Assembly (NCBI RefSeq): GCF_018205975.1 | Contig: NZ_CP073577.1 | Span: 868,001-932,000, forward strand | Direction of reading: 5' to 3' | Source of the DNA: Erythrobacter sp. JK5 | GTDB lineage: Bacteria; Pseudomonadota; Alphaproteobacteria; Sphingomonadales; Sphingomonadaceae | DNA length: 64,000 nt | Part shown: positions 49,768-60,184 of the stretch, in pieces | Layout: each line of letters opens with the position of its first letter | Position numbering within the stretch: position 1 is the stretch's first letter | The notes under the pieces: model-generated | The model's database searches: none | What the model was told of the DNA's origin: nothing | Seen by the model: the letters and a program-made list of their open reading frames with translations, nothing else | Position numbers and translations under genes: made by a program

Positions 49768-50727
49768 ATGGGCGAATTGGCGAGCGATCAGGCACCGGCT
49801 TCGCGCGAGGCACCGTATGTCGAGACTGTCCTGAAGGACGGGCTCGCACGCGGCGATCGCGCGCTCAGCGGCGTTGCGCCGGTGTTGGCGCATCTGCTCG
49901 CGAGCAATGGCCATTCGCTCGTCAGTGACGCTATCGTCGCGCGATTGAGCGGCATGCTTATGGATATCTCCCGGCAGCTGCTCACCACCGACGGCGGATC
50001 GCCGGACATGCCCGACGAGGCACTGCTCGATCAATTGTCTGATCATCTCGGAGGCGACAGCGCCGTTTTGAGCCATTGCTACGCCATCGCGATGGAAGGC
50101 CTGCTGACCGAGCGTTTCGAACATCGTTCCTCGATCGATCCCATTCTGACCCCGTTGCTGCAGGAGCTTATCGCATCCGATCAGCCTGCGGTGGCCGAAT
50201 TGGCAATGGCGGCGCTCGCCGCACAATCGCGCTTCATGCAGAGCCAGCGCCGCATGGCCCTGCCGTTGAGCGAATTGCCTGCGGAACTGTTTCACGCGGT
50301 CCTGAAGCGCTGGCAAAGCTTCATGAAGCGGATCGGCCAACCTCCGTCGGGGGAGGTTATCCAGTCGATCAAGCAGAGTTTCGACGAGGGCGCGAGCCGG
50401 GTCGGAGTGCTCGCCCGCCTCGTATCATCGATGCGGGGCGGGGCTGCGGCTGCGCTCGAGCTCGACCATGCCGGCCTCGCACTGTTCGTTTCCGGGTTGA
50501 GTGCGCTGACCCGGCAGCCACGCGAGCTGGCGGTGCTGGCCTGCCACGAACAGCAAGCCGCGCGGCTCGCGCTCAGCCTGCGCGCTGCGGGCCTTGATCC
50601 GCCGGCAATCGAGCGCCAGTTCGCCGCAATTGAACCGCTTGAACGGCTTCCGCATGGGCTAGGCGACCTATCGCCGCAACGTGCGCTGGCACTGCTGCGC
50701 CATTCCAACGCGAGCGCGGCGGGCTAG
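49768..50727 (+). CDS. Uncharacterised alpha-helical protein, possible HEAT/DUF2336-like
   Basis: 319 residues without signal peptide or membrane helix. The composition is Ala/Leu/Glu-rich with repeated helical pairs (LAHLLASNGHSLVSDAIVAR, SDQPAVAELAMAALAAQSR, VGVLARLVSSMRGGAAAALE). It contains no catalytic motif that I recognise. Proteins of this style accompany two-component genes in alphaproteobacteria, and the kinase-like gene begins three bases downstream, so the two are almost certainly coexpressed. Relation to DUF2336 is a guess. Confidence 0.5.
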   Translation: MGELASDQAPASREAPYVETVLKDGLARGDRALSGVAPVLAHLLASNGHSLVSDAIVARLSGMLMDISRQLLTTDGGSPDMPDEALLDQLSDHLGGDSAVLSHCYAIAMEGLLTERFEHRSSIDPILTPLLQELIASDQPAVAELAMAALAAQSRFMQSQRRMALPLSELPAELFHAVLKRWQSFMKRIGQPPSGEVIQSIKQSFDEGASRVGVLARLVSSMRGGAAAALELDHAGLALFVSGLSALTRQPRELAVLACHEQQAARLALSLRAAGLDPPAIERQFAAIEPLERLPHGLGDLSPQRALALLRHSNASAAG

Positions 50728-50730
50728 ACC

Positions 50731-52124
50731 ATGGCGCTCGAGCCCAACCAGACCCTGCTTGCCGCGCGTGGGCTGACCGACGATCGCGATCGCTTGCTGA
50801 CCGCAGACGAGCCTCTGGCGGACCTGCACGAGCGCTGCGGCGGCAGGATCCCCGGCACGCTCGCCGTGCCCGAACTGCTCGACCTGGTGCGCCAGGGCCG
50901 GGAAATGGGGTTGCGGATCGCGCGAGAATTCACCGCTTTCGACGGCGACGGAATGGTGAGCGGCTTCGTGCGCGTGCATCCGCTCGGCACCGAGGCCGGG
51001 GGCGGTTGCGAATTGCTGGTCGAAAACTGGCAGCGTGGGCCGCAATCCCCTGAGAATGCGCGCGACTTCGCCGAGCGGCTCGATGCGATTGACCGGGCCA
51101 CCGCCGAAATCGTGGCGCGGCTGGATGCCCGGCAACGCGTGCAGGTTCTGAACGCGACCGCACCCGATGCGCGAGCGCTTCAAGAAGCCTTTCAAGAAGA
51201 ACCGGGGAAATTCTGGTCGGACTATATCGAGCTCGTCGGGATCGCTTACCGACAGCCGCTGCACTGGCGGCTGATCGACGGGTCCCGCTGCCGGATTCCT
51301 GGCTCGGACCGTCAGTGGCGCCTGCGCCTGATGCCGCTCGGGCCGGTGAACGGCGGACCCCGCGGGTTCGAGATGCTGCTGATCGCCGAAGAACCGCTGA
51401 CCCCCAGCGACGCCGATGGCGCGGATTCGCCGGAAGACGAACGCGCCGATGCTCGCATGATCGGGAGCGCGCTGACGCCGGTATTGCGCCAACCGATCGC
51501 GCGCATCGTCGCCAATGCCGAAACGATCCGATCTCGGCTCGCGGGGCCGCTTAAGCCGGAATACAGCGAGTATGCGGGCAACATTGCGACGGCCGGCAAG
51601 CACCTGTCGGCCATGCTCGATGATCTCGCCGACCTCGAAGTGGTCGAAGCGGCCGGGTTCACAACGATCGCGGAAAAGGTCGACCTCGGCGACGCGGCCC
51701 GGCGCGCAGCGGGAATTCTGGGCGTGCGGGCACAGGATCGATCGATCGTGCTCGACATCGTCGGCGAGGCGGATGGAATCGTCGCCGTCGCCGAATTTCG
51801 CCGCGTGCTTCAGATCCTCATCAACCTGATCGGCAATGCGATTGCCTATTCACCCGAGGACAGCACCGTCACCATCGCGGCGAAGCGGGCTGCCAATGGC
51901 CGAGTGGAAGTCAGCGTCAGCGACGAGGGGCCCGGCGTGGAGGCCGGCCAGGTCGAGCAGGTGTTCGAGAAGTTCGAGCGTCTGGGCCGCGACAACGATG
52001 GCGGTTCGGGGCTCGGACTCTATATTTCGCGCCGCCTCGCACGCGCGATGGACGGCGACCTGACGCTGGCGAGCCAGAGCGGGGCGGGGCGGAATTCACC
52101 CTGTCGCTGCCCGAGGCCGGGTAG
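50731..52124 (+). CDS. Histidine-kinase-like protein with degenerate H-box, frameshifted at the end
   Basis: About 464 residues, cytoplasmic. The first 235 residues are PAS-like sensory sequence. The dimerisation helix reads LTPVLRQPIARIVANAETI, aligning with the SHELRTPL box; Pro250 stands where the phosphorylated His should be. The ATPase domain is intact: NLIGNAIAYSP (N box), DEGPGVE (G1), FEKFERLG (F box), GGSGLGLYISRRLA (G2). Near the C-terminus the frame shifts at GGGG 52086-52089. One more G gives GAGAEFTLSLPEAG and a stop at 52122-52124. It may bind ATP and signal by conformation, like other pseudo-kinases. Confidence 0.7.
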
Positions 52125-52130
52125 CCGGGG

Positions 52131-52346
52131 TCAAGGCCGTGGCCCAAGCCGGGTTGCGGCCCAGACCAGTATCGCTCCGATAGCTGCAGTGATCGCGCCG
52201 TAGAGGCCCCATTCGCGCTGTGCGAGCATGAAGCTGCCCTCGGGCCACATCAGGATGCCGAGCCCCTGAAGCGCCCACATCACGCCCGAAAACAGCAACG
52301 CACCCCCGGTCACCGTCAGCAACAACCTGGCGAGGGACCGTCCCAC
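52131..52346 (-). CDS. Small two-helix membrane protein
   Basis: 71 residues. Two hydrophobic helices (LLLTVTGGALLFSGVMWALQ and AITAAIGAILVWAATRLG) are linked by LGILMWPEGSFMLAQREWGLY. The gene faces the kinase-like gene tail to tail, seven bases after its corrected stop, and lies downstream of gltA on the same strand after a 24-base gap reversed in order (gltA ends at 52371, this gene starts at 52346). It may therefore be cotranscribed with gltX-gltA. No family recognised. Confidence 0.5.
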   Translation of the reverse strand: MGRSLARLLLTVTGGALLFSGVMWALQGLGILMWPEGSFMLAQREWGLYGAITAAIGAILVWAATRLGPRP

Positions 52347-52370
52347 TCCTGTTCGCCTGCGGGCGCGGAT

Positions 52371-53657
52371 CTAGCGCTTGTCGACCGGCACGTAGTCGCG
52401 CTGCGTCGGGCCGGTGTAGAGCTGGCGGGGACGACCGATGACCTGTGCCGGGTCGGAGATCATCTCGTTCCACTGCGCCACCCAACCGACGGTGCGAGCG
52501 AGCGCGAACAGCGCGGTGAACATCGTGGTCGGGAACCCGATCGCCGACAGGATGATGCCGGAATAGAAGTCCACGTTCGGGAACAGCTTCTTTTCCTTGA
52601 AGTAATCGTCGTTGAGCGCGATTTCTTCAAGCTGCAGCGCAGTCTCGAATACCGGGTCCTTGACGTTGAGCGCCTCGAACACTTCGCGCACGGTCTTTTG
52701 CATGACGGTCGCGCGTGGATCGTAGTTCTTGTACACGCGGTGGCCGAAGCCCATCAGGCGGAACGGATCGTTCTTGTCCTTGGCGCGCTCGATATAGTGC
52801 GGGATCTTGTCGGGGGTGCCGATTTCGCGCAGCATGTTGAGCGCGGCCTCGTTGGCTCCACCATGCGCCGGACCCCACAGGCATGCGATACCGGCAGAGA
52901 TGCAGGCGAACGGGTTCGCGCCCGACGAACCGGCAAGCCGCACGGTCGAAGTCGAGGCGTTCTGTTCGTGGTCGGCATGCAGGATGAAGATCCGATCCAT
53001 CGCCTTTTCGACTGCCGGGATCACCTCGTATTCTTCGGCCGGAACGCCGAAGGTCATGCGCAGGAAATTGCCGGTGTAGCTGAGATCGTTCTTGGGCTGC
53101 ATGAAGGGCTGCCCGATCGCATATTTGTAGGCCATCGCGGCGATCGTCGGCATCTTGGCGATGAGGCGATGCGAACTGATCTTGCGGTGCTCGGGATCGG
53201 AAATGTCGGTGCTGTCGTGGTAGAACGCCGACAGCGCGCCGACGACGCCGCACATGATCGCCATCGGGTGCGCATCGCGGCGGAAACCGCGGTACAGCAC
53301 AGAAAGCTGCTCGTGCAGCATCGTGTGACGCGTAATCGTGTAGGTGAAATCGTCGAGCTCGTCCTTGTTCGGCAGCTCGCCGTTGAGCAGCAGATAGCTG
53401 ACTTCCATGAAGCTCGAATGCTCGGCCAGCTGCCCGATCGGGTAGCCCCGATGCAGCAGAACGCCCTCGTTGCCGTCGATATAGGTCAGCGCGCTTTCGC
53501 AGCTGGCGGTCGACTTGTACCCGGGATCGAACGTGAACGCGCCGGTCTGGCCATAGAGCTTGCGGATATCGACTACGTCAGGGCCGGTGCTGCCTTCGAG
53601 CACGGGAAATTCGTAGGTTTTACCGCCGAGCTCCAGTTTGGCGTTCTTGTCTGACAC
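52371..53657 (-). CDS. gltA: Citrate synthase
   Basis: 428 residues, hexameric type II citrate synthase, first step of the TCA cycle. Active-site pieces are [18 protein letters not shown] with the catalytic histidine, [11 protein letters not shown] with the second, and [13 protein letters not shown] with the aspartate. The N-terminal [19 protein letters not shown] is the short beta domain typical of Gram-negative enzymes. It lies 30 bases downstream of gltX on the same strand, a common alphaproteobacterial pair. Confidence 0.97.
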   Translation of the reverse strand: MSDKNAKLELGGKTYEFPVLEGSTGPDVVDIRKLYGQTGAFTFDPGYKSTASCESALTYIDGNEGVLLHRGYPIGQLAEHSSFMEVSYLLLNGELPNKDELDDFTYTITRHTMLHEQLSVLYRGFRRDAHPMAIMCGVVGALSAFYHDSTDISDPEHRKISSHRLIAKMPTIAAMAYKYAIGQPFMQPKNDLSYTGNFLRMTFGVPAEEYEVIPAVEKAMDRIFILHADHEQNASTSTVRLAGSSGANPFACISAGIACLWGPAHGGANEAALNMLREIGTPDKIPHYIERAKDKNDPFRLMGFGHRVYKNYDPRATVMQKTVREVFEALNVKDPVFETALQLEEIALNDDYFKEKKLFPNVDFYSGIILSAIGFPTTMFTALFALARTVGWVAQWNEMISDPAQVIGRPRQLYTGPTQRDYVPVDKR

Positions 53658-53686
53658 AGATGGTCTCCTGTCCTATTCCTGCCCTC

Positions 53687-55129
53687 TCAGCTCGTCGCGG
53701 CTTGCGCGTCGAGCCGTGCGAGGGCCTCTTCCCGTCCCAGAAGGACCAGAACATCGAAAATTCCGGGCGAGGTCGTCGTTCCGGTAAGTGCAGCACGCAT
53801 TGGCTGCGCCAGCTTTCCGAGACCCAATCCCAGGTCCTCGGCGAGCGCTTTCGTAGTGGCTTCGAGCGCTTCGATTGTCCAGTGATTTTCCTGCCCAAGC
53901 CGCTCCGAAATGGCTGCGAGCCGCGCGCGCCCTTCGTCGTCCAGAAGCGCGGCAGCCTTGTCGGTCATTTCCAATGGACGCTTGGCGAACAGGAATTGTC
54001 CCCCTTCAACCAGTTCGTCGACGTTCTTGGCACGTGTCTTGAGCACGGGGATCGCCCGTTCGAGGAGCTCTGGATCGGCTCGCTCAGGGAGTCTTGGTAG
54101 CATCAGATCGACCAGCGTGCGATCGTCGGCAGCCCGAATATAGTGGCCGTTGAGGTTCTCCAGCTTCTTCAGGTCGAACCGCGAAGGGCTCTTGCCTACG
54201 CCCGACAGGTCGAACAGTTCGATCGCTTCCGCGCGGCTGATCTCCTCGCGATCGCCGTGCGCCCAGCCCAGCCGCAGGAGGTAGTTGAACAGGGCATCGG
54301 GCAGGATCCCCATCTCGTCCCGGTACGCCTCGACCCCCAACGCCCCATGCCGCTTGGAAAGCTTGGCCCCGTCCGATCCGTGGATCAGCGGGATATGGGC
54401 ATAGACCGGCCCCGCCCAGTCGCCTTCGATTTCGGCCATCGCGCGATAGATCGGCAATTGCCGGAACGCGTTGTTGAGATGGTCGTCGCCGCGGATGACA
54501 TGGGTGACGCCCATGTCGCGATCGTCGACCACCACCGCGAGCATGTAGGTCGGTGTCCCATCGGCGCGCAGGATGACGTAATCGTCGAGCTCCTCGTTGC
54601 GCACGGTGACCTTGCCCTGGACCTCGTCGATGATCGTCGTCTCCCCCGTTTCCGGGGTCTTGAGCCGAACGACGAACGGTGATCCCGGGGGCGCTTCGGA
54701 CGGATCGCGGTGGCGCCACCGCCCGTCGTAGCGGATCGGCTGCTTCGCGGCCCGCTGGGCAGCGCGCATCTCCTCGAGCTCTTCCTGGGTTGCGTAGCAC
54801 TTGTACGCATGCCCGTGTTCGAGCAGCTTTTCCGCGACTTCGACATGGCGCGATCCGCGTTCCGACTGGAACACCGGCTGCTCGTCGTAATCGAGCCCGA
54901 GCCAGGCCAGCCCGTCGAGAATGGCGTCGATGGCTTCCTGGGTGGAGCGCTTGCGATCGGTGTCTTCGATCCTCAGCAGAGCCTTGCCGCCATGGTGGCG
55001 GGCATAGAGCCAATTGAACAAAGCCGTGCGTGCGCCGCCGATATGCAGGAAACCCGTGGGCGAAGGCGCGAACCGGGTGACGACACGGTTGGGAGTTTCA
55101 GAGCCGTTCGGGCCGGTTTCGCTTGCCAT
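53687..55129 (-). CDS. gltX: Glutamate-tRNA ligase
   Basis: 480 residues, class I aminoacyl-tRNA synthetase that charges tRNA-Glu. The HIGH-type motif is in [19 protein letters not shown] and the KMSKS-type motif in [12 protein letters not shown]. The anticodon-binding helical domain fills the C-terminal third. The first twelve residues ([12 protein letters not shown]) are a nonconserved leader; the ATG at 55129 is the only good start. It is divergent from comEC with a 57-base gap that must hold both promoters. Confidence 0.97.
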   Translation of the reverse strand: MASETGPNGSETPNRVVTRFAPSPTGFLHIGGARTALFNWLYARHHGGKALLRIEDTDRKRSTQEAIDAILDGLAWLGLDYDEQPVFQSERGSRHVEVAEKLLEHGHAYKCYATQEELEEMRAAQRAAKQPIRYDGRWRHRDPSEAPPGSPFVVRLKTPETGETTIIDEVQGKVTVRNEELDDYVILRADGTPTYMLAVVVDDRDMGVTHVIRGDDHLNNAFRQLPIYRAMAEIEGDWAGPVYAHIPLIHGSDGAKLSKRHGALGVEAYRDEMGILPDALFNYLLRLGWAHGDREEISRAEAIELFDLSGVGKSPSRFDLKKLENLNGHYIRAADDRTLVDLMLPRLPERADPELLERAIPVLKTRAKNVDELVEGGQFLFAKRPLEMTDKAAALLDDEGRARLAAISERLGQENHWTIEALEATTKALAEDLGLGLGKLAQPMRAALTGTTTSPGIFDVLVLLGREEALARLDAQAATS

Positions 55130-55186
55130 AAACCGTTAATTCCTTTTCATTTCGCGTCTCGCCGAATGACGGGCCGGGGGGAGTCG

Positions 55187-57420
55187 ATGCGCGACGCGCC
55201 GATCATACCGATGGGGGAGGGGGCCGAAGCTGGACCCGCCAGCGGCGGTGGTGCGGCCCGTAAATCCGCAGCGCGCGCTTGGCAATGGGGCGTTCACCGG
55301 TCGAGAGTTTTCGACACTGGTCCCGAAGACCTCTCGGGACGTGCCGAAAGCTTCCTGCAAATGGCAGGATTCGATCGGGCTCCATGGCTCGCGGCGATAT
55401 TCGCGGGCGGGATCCTGTGCTGGTTCGCGCTCGCAAATCCGTGGCAATGGGTGACGGCGATCGCCGGTGCGGTGCTGCTGGCGCTCGCGGCCCTCGCGCT
55501 GTGGCGCGATGTGGATGAACGGGCGCATCTGCGACGCGCGATCATCGCCGCCGCTCTGGTTTTCGCCGGGGGATCGCCGTGATCTGGCTGCGATCCGAAG
55601 TCGTCGGCGCCGATCCGATCGCGCGACCCGTGGTCGAGCGGGTGCAGGGGTTTTTGCTCGAACGCGAGGATCAACCAGCGCAGGATCGCACCCGCCTCAC
55701 GCTGGCGGTGCGCGATGCGGAAAGCGGCGAGAGCCGCAAGATCAGGATCAACGTGCCGCTCGAACAGGCGGGCGAAGGGCTCGCCGAAGGGGCGATCGTG
55801 CGGGCGCGCGTGCGGCTGATGCCGCCGGCCAGCCCGATGCTGCCGGGTTCGTACGATTTCGCGCGCGCGGCGTGGTTCATGGGGCTTGCCGCGACCGGCA
55901 GCGTGATCGGCGAGGTGTCACTGGTAGAACCCGCGCCCGAAGCCAGCGGTCTTGCCACGATCCAGCGCGCGCTTTCGGGACATGTCCGCGAGCGGGTCGA
56001 GGGTTCGGCCGGCACCATCGCCGCCGCCTTTGCCAGCGGCGATCGCGGCTCGATCACCGAGGCCGATGAAGACGCGATGCGCGATGCGGGCCTCACGCAC
56101 CTGCTTTCGATCAGCGGCCTGCATGTCAGCGCGGTGATAGCAGCGGCGTACCTGGTGGCGCTGAAACTGCTGGCCCTGTTCCCGGCGATTGCCCTGCGAG
56201 TGCGCCTGCCGATCCTCGCTGCGGCGGTCGGAGCGGTGGCCGGAATCGGCTATACGCTGCTGACAGGGGCGGAGGTGCCGACGGTGCGCAGCTGCGTTGC
56301 CGCGATGCTGGTGCTGATAGCGCTGGCGCTGGGACGCGATGCATTGTCCCTGCGGATGGTGGCGGTGGCGGCGATGTTCGTTCTGCTGTTGTGGCCCGAA
56401 AGCGTTGTCGGGCCGAGCTTTCAGATGAGTTTTTCGGCGGTGATCGCGATCGTGGCGTTGCATACCAGCGCGCCGGTGAAGTCGTTTCTGGCAGCGCGAG
56501 AGGAAAGCTGGCGGGCGCGCGGCGGGCGGCGGGTCGCGATGCTGTTCCTCACCGGGCTGGTGATCGAGATCGCGCTGATGCCGATCGTGCTGTTTCATTT
56601 CCACCGGGCCGGGGTCTACGGGGCCTTCGCCAATGTCGTGGCGATCCCGCTGGTCACTTTCATATCGATGCCGCTGATCGCGGTGGCACTGCTGCTCGAC
56701 CTGGTCGGGCTGGGCGGTCCGGCCTGGTGGCTGGTGGAAGCCTCGCTCGAGCTGCTGCTTGCCATCGCGCATGTGACTTCTGCGCAGCCGGGGGCGGTGA
56801 AGCTGATGCCGCAGATGGGCACAGCCACGATCGCACTGTTCGTGACGGGTGGCCTGTGGCTGGCGCTGTGGAGCGGGCGGGCGAGGCTGCTCGGGTTTGT
56901 GCCTGCGGCAGTTGCAACCGCGATGCTGATCGCTACACCGATCCCCGATGTCCTGATCGGGCGGGAGGGACGCCACGTCGGGATCGTCCTCGATCGGCCC
57001 GGCGGAGGAAAGGAACTGCTCTCGCTGCGCGACACAAGGTCGGACTATGCGCGCGACAACCTGCTCGAACTGGCTGGCGTCACCAGCGATCCGATTCCGA
57101 TCGCCGGATGGCAGGGTGCGGAGTGCTCGCCCGAATTCTGCCTCGTTACGATCGCGCGCGGCGGGCGGGACTGGCAGCTGCTGCTGGCCCGCAATCGCGA
57201 TCTCGTGGAAGAACGGGCGCTCGCTGCCGCGTGCGAGCGCGCGGACATCGTTGTCGCCGACCGGTTTCTTCCGGCCTCATGCAAGCCGTTATGGCTCAAA
57301 GCCGACCGGCGGTTGCTACAGCGCACCGGCGGGCTGGCGATCGACCTCGAAAACGAGCGGATTGCGACCGTTGCCGCGGGGCAGGGCGAACATGGCTGGT
57401 GGCGCGGAACCGGCGACTGA
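55187..57420 (+). CDS. comEC: ComEC/Rec2 family DNA-uptake channel protein, frameshifted
   Basis: 744 residues when one base is added. It is an inner-membrane protein that in transformable bacteria carries single-stranded DNA into the cytoplasm. The start ATG 55187 has GGGGGAG just upstream. The N-terminal part (to about 128) has two to three helices, then an OB-like domain. The competence core follows with THLLSISGLHVSAVIAA and GAEVPTVRSCVAAML. The C-terminal metallo-beta-lactamase-like region has no HxHxDH motif. The frame shifts at GGGGG 55568-55572: a sixth G joins LVFAGG to IAVIWLRSEV. It converges on lexA. Confidence 0.88.
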
Positions 57421-57444
57421 TCGCCAGCCCCGCGCCCCCCAGCG

Positions 57445-58134
57445 TCAATGATAACGCCGCAACAGCCCGGCCAGCTTGCCCTGGACCTGGACTTCGCCGG
57501 ACGGGTAGACCTGCGGCGAATGCGTGGCGTTGGCCGGATCGAGCCGCACCATTCCGCCATCCTTGTGCAGATACTTGAGCGTGGCTTCCTCGCCCCGAAC
57601 CAGCGCGACGACGATTTCGCCATCGCGCGCGGTGTCGGTGCGCTTCACCAGCGCAAAATCCCCGTCGAAAATACCCGCCTCGATCATCGAGTCGCCGGAT
57701 ACTTCGAGCGCGTAATGCTCTCCCGGGCCGAGCAGCGCCGCCGGGACCGGCAGCGAACTCTGTCCTTCCAGTGCCTCGATCGGCGCGCCGGCTGCGATCC
57801 GTCCATGGAGCGGAATCTCGATCACGTCGTTGGCCGGTTCCGGGGCGGACTTCATCACCGCCGACCCTCGCGCGACCGAATCGTTCGCGATCCGCGTTGC
57901 GCGCGGTGTTGGTGTCGCGTCTTCGGGTTGCCGGATTACCTCGAGCGCGCGCGCCCGGTTGGGCAGGCGGCGGATGAAGCCGCGTTCCTCGAGCGCGGAG
58001 ATCAGGCGATGCACCCCCGATTTGCTCTTGAGGTCGAGCGCTTCCTTCATTTCCTCGAAACTCGGGGAAATGCCGGTCTCCTCCAGTCGCTGCTGGATGA
58101 ACCGGATCAATTCGTGCTGCTTGGCTGTCAGCAT
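57445..58134 (-). CDS. lexA: SOS repressor LexA
   Basis: 229 residues from ATG 58134 ([19 protein letters not shown]). The winged helix recognises SOS boxes; the recognition helix is around [17 protein letters not shown]. The latent protease has the Ala-Gly cleavage site in [11 protein letters not shown], the nucleophile serine in [14 protein letters not shown] and the lysine in [14 protein letters not shown]. RecA filaments trigger self-cleavage after DNA damage. A canonical alphaproteobacterial SOS box lies upstream, so it is autoregulated. The order moaC-moeA-lexA is usual in this group; comEC converges on it. Confidence 0.96.
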   Translation of the reverse strand: MLTAKQHELIRFIQQRLEETGISPSFEEMKEALDLKSKSGVHRLISALEERGFIRRLPNRARALEVIRQPEDATPTPRATRIANDSVARGSAVMKSAPEPANDVIEIPLHGRIAAGAPIEALEGQSSLPVPAALLGPGEHYALEVSGDSMIEAGIFDGDFALVKRTDTARDGEIVVALVRGEEATLKYLHKDGGMVRLDPANATHSPQVYPSGEVQVQGKLAGLLRRYH

Positions 58135-58287
58135 GGATATCCTCCCATGGCCTGCCCGGAAGACCCGCCGCCCAGAGGCGTCGAGACCTGCGGGCAGCGC
58201 AGGATCAAATAGGCGTACCGCAAGAGGCATAGCGAACGCGGGAGCGCGTCGATGCGTTACCGGCACTGTTCCGCTCGCCGATATGGT

Positions 58288-58302
58288 GAACGAATGCGGA
58301 AC
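58288..58302 (-). promoter_or_regulatory. SOS box (GTTC-N7-GTTC) upstream of lexA
   Basis: On the minus strand the sequence is GTTCCGCATTCGTTC, a perfect match to the alphaproteobacterial LexA operator GTTC-N7-GTTC. It lies about 155 bases before the lexA ATG and just after the moeA stop, so a lexA promoter with a long leader is implied. Confidence 0.8.
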
Positions 58303-58358
58303 AATTAGGCAACTGTTCGGACCGAGTCAAGCGGCTCGCACCGCCAGAACCCCGCAAT

Positions 58359-59546
58359 TCAGCCATTCTGGAGCATGTACACCGGAACAGGCTCGCCCGC
58401 GCTCACCGCCGGAGCTCCTGCGGGCCGATCGATCAGGCAATTGGCCGCTGCCAGCGCCAGCAGGGCGGAGGAATCCTGCGACGCGGCGAGGCGCACCCTC
58501 GCACCGTCGCTCACCGCGCGCAGGAATTCGCGGCGAGAGCCGACCGCGGGCAGGTCCTCGGATGCGATACGGGTCTCCGCTTTGGGCAACGGATCGGAAA
58601 CGCCCGCGACCGCGCGGACCAGGGGAAGCACGAACAGGAAGCAGGTGACGAAGCTCGACACCGGGTTGCCCGGCAGCCCGACAATCACCTGGATGCCCGA
58701 CTCGCGCCGCCGGGTCGCCACCATCAGGGGCTTGCCCGGCTTGATCGCGACCTTCCAGAACGCCAGCTCCGCACCCCAGTCGATCAGCGCCCGCTGGATC
58801 AGGTCGTGATCGCCCACCGAAGCACCGCCCGAGGTCACGAGGATGGGGTGGTCCGCTTTCTCCAGCGCCGCCGCAAGGGCAGGGAGATCGTCCGGCACCG
58901 GGCCGAGCAGCTGGACCGATCCCACATGCGGGGCCAGCATGGCGGCGATCATCGTCCCGTTGCTCGCCGGGATCTGGTCGGCGCCGCATTGCGACCCGGG
59001 TCGAGCCAGCTCGTCGCCGCTGTCGAGCACCTGAACCGTCGCGGGTTTGACGATCGGCACCGTATCGTGCCCGGCAGCTATCGCCAGCGCGAGTTGTGCC
59101 GGTCCCAATCGGGTTCCCTTTGCCAGCACGGTGTCGCCCCGCCCGAAATCGAACCCGGCCTTGCGCACGTGTCGACCCGGGGGAGGTGGATCTTCGCCCT
59201 CGGCCAGTGCGATCAGGTTGCTGTCTGCTTTCGCGTTTTCCTGAATGAGCACCCGATCGGACCCGGTGGGCATGTGCGCCCCGGTCGAAATCCGCGTGCA
59301 CTGGCCGGGCGCGAGCGATCCGGCGAAAGGCATACCGGCGCGGCTTTCGCCCACACGCTGCCAAGGGCCATCGCCGCAGACGGCGTAGCCATCCATGGCC
59401 GAAAGGTCGGCTGCCGGTTGCGTGCGCAGCGCCGTGAGGTCGCGAGACAGGTATCGACCCAGCGCCGATTGGCATTCGATCTCGATCGCTTCCTGCGCGG
59501 GATCCAGCGCCAGGAGTCGCGCCTGCGCCTCTTCGAGCGTCAGCAT
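58359..59546 (-). CDS. moeA: Molybdopterin molybdenumtransferase MoeA
   Basis: 395 residues from ATG 59546; a GTG at 59555 overlapping the moaC stop as GTGA is an alternative. It inserts molybdate into adenylated molybdopterin. Motifs are DLSAMDGYAV near the N-terminus, RISTGAHMPTGSDRVL, the MoCF region ILVTSGGASVGDHDL and KPGKPLMVA, and VGLPGNPVSSFVTCFLFVLP. It is translationally linked to moaC upstream. The gap before lexA carries the SOS box. Confidence 0.95.
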   Translation of the reverse strand: MLTLEEAQARLLALDPAQEAIEIECQSALGRYLSRDLTALRTQPAADLSAMDGYAVCGDGPWQRVGESRAGMPFAGSLAPGQCTRISTGAHMPTGSDRVLIQENAKADSNLIALAEGEDPPPPGRHVRKAGFDFGRGDTVLAKGTRLGPAQLALAIAAGHDTVPIVKPATVQVLDSGDELARPGSQCGADQIPASNGTMIAAMLAPHVGSVQLLGPVPDDLPALAAALEKADHPILVTSGGASVGDHDLIQRALIDWGAELAFWKVAIKPGKPLMVATRRRESGIQVIVGLPGNPVSSFVTCFLFVLPLVRAVAGVSDPLPKAETRIASEDLPAVGSRREFLRAVSDGARVRLAASQDSSALLALAAANCLIDRPAGAPAVSAGEPVPVYMLQNG

Positions 59547-59551
59547 CGCGC

Positions 59552-60028
59552 TCACAGGTCGGCGGCTTTCCAGTGCCCCGACTTGCCGCCGCGCTTTTCG
59601 ATCAGGCGGACCTCGCCGATCACCATGCCTTTGTCGATCGCCTTGGCCATGTCGTAGATCGTCAGCAGCGCGGTCGACACCGCGACCATCGCTTCCATCT
59701 CGACCCCGGTCTTGCCCGTCAGCGATGCGGTGGCAGTGGCCCGGATCGCGCCGGCTTCGAACGCGAAATCGAGCGTTACCGCGTCGAGCGCCAGCGGATG
59801 GCACAGCGGGATCAGCTCGCCGGTGCGCTTGGCGGCCATGATTCCCGCGATACGGGCGGTGCCGAGCACGTCGCCCTTGGGCGCGTCGCCCGCGCGGATC
59901 GCATCGAGCGCCTGCGCCGACATCGCAATCCTCCCCGAGGCCATCGCCACGCGCGCGCTTGGCGGTTTCCCGCCGACATCCACCATCCTTGCTGCACCGT
60001 CTTCGCCAAGATGAGTGAGGTCGCTCAT
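59552..60028 (-). CDS. moaC: Cyclic pyranopterin monophosphate synthase MoaC
   Basis: 158 residues from ATG 60028 ([11 protein letters not shown]). It converts the MoaA product into cyclic pyranopterin monophosphate, the first stable molybdenum cofactor intermediate. Signature pieces are [14 protein letters not shown] near the start, [22 protein letters not shown] and [11 protein letters not shown]. It lies 150 bases after trpC on the same strand, with an inverted repeat in the gap, and is coupled to moeA. Confidence 0.96.
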   Translation of the reverse strand: MSDLTHLGEDGAARMVDVGGKPPSARVAMASGRIAMSAQALDAIRAGDAPKGDVLGTARIAGIMAAKRTGELIPLCHPLALDAVTLDFAFEAGAIRATATASLTGKTGVEMEAMVAVSTALLTIYDMAKAIDKGMVIGEVRLIEKRGGKSGHWKAADL

Positions 60029-60071
60029 GGTCGAAACCCTACCGGATGGAACGCGTGGAACACAGTCCTGA

Positions 60072-60089
60072 CGTTCGGAATCCCGAACG
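60072..60089. terminator. Inverted repeat between trpC and moaC
   Basis: CGTTCGG (60072-60078) pairs with CCGAACG (60083-60089) around AATC. The 156-base gap has no gene. The hairpin could end the trp transcript or be an operator for moaC; no T tract follows on either strand. Confidence 0.35.
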
Positions 60090-60184
60090 CCAGCGGACAC
60101 GGCGTGTCAAAGATGGCGAGAGGGAATCCGGCGGTCATTCCGCAGCTTCTGGCACGATTCCGACGAGCAGGACACTGGCGGATT

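Noticed and set aside
57120..57420. Functional metallo-beta-lactamase domain at the ComEC C-terminus
   Set aside because: No HxHxDH or other zinc ligands are visible.
60050..60075. GGAAC…CGTT as an EcfG (general stress) promoter before moaC
   Set aside because: The spacings are 19 and 10 bases rather than the usual 16-17.
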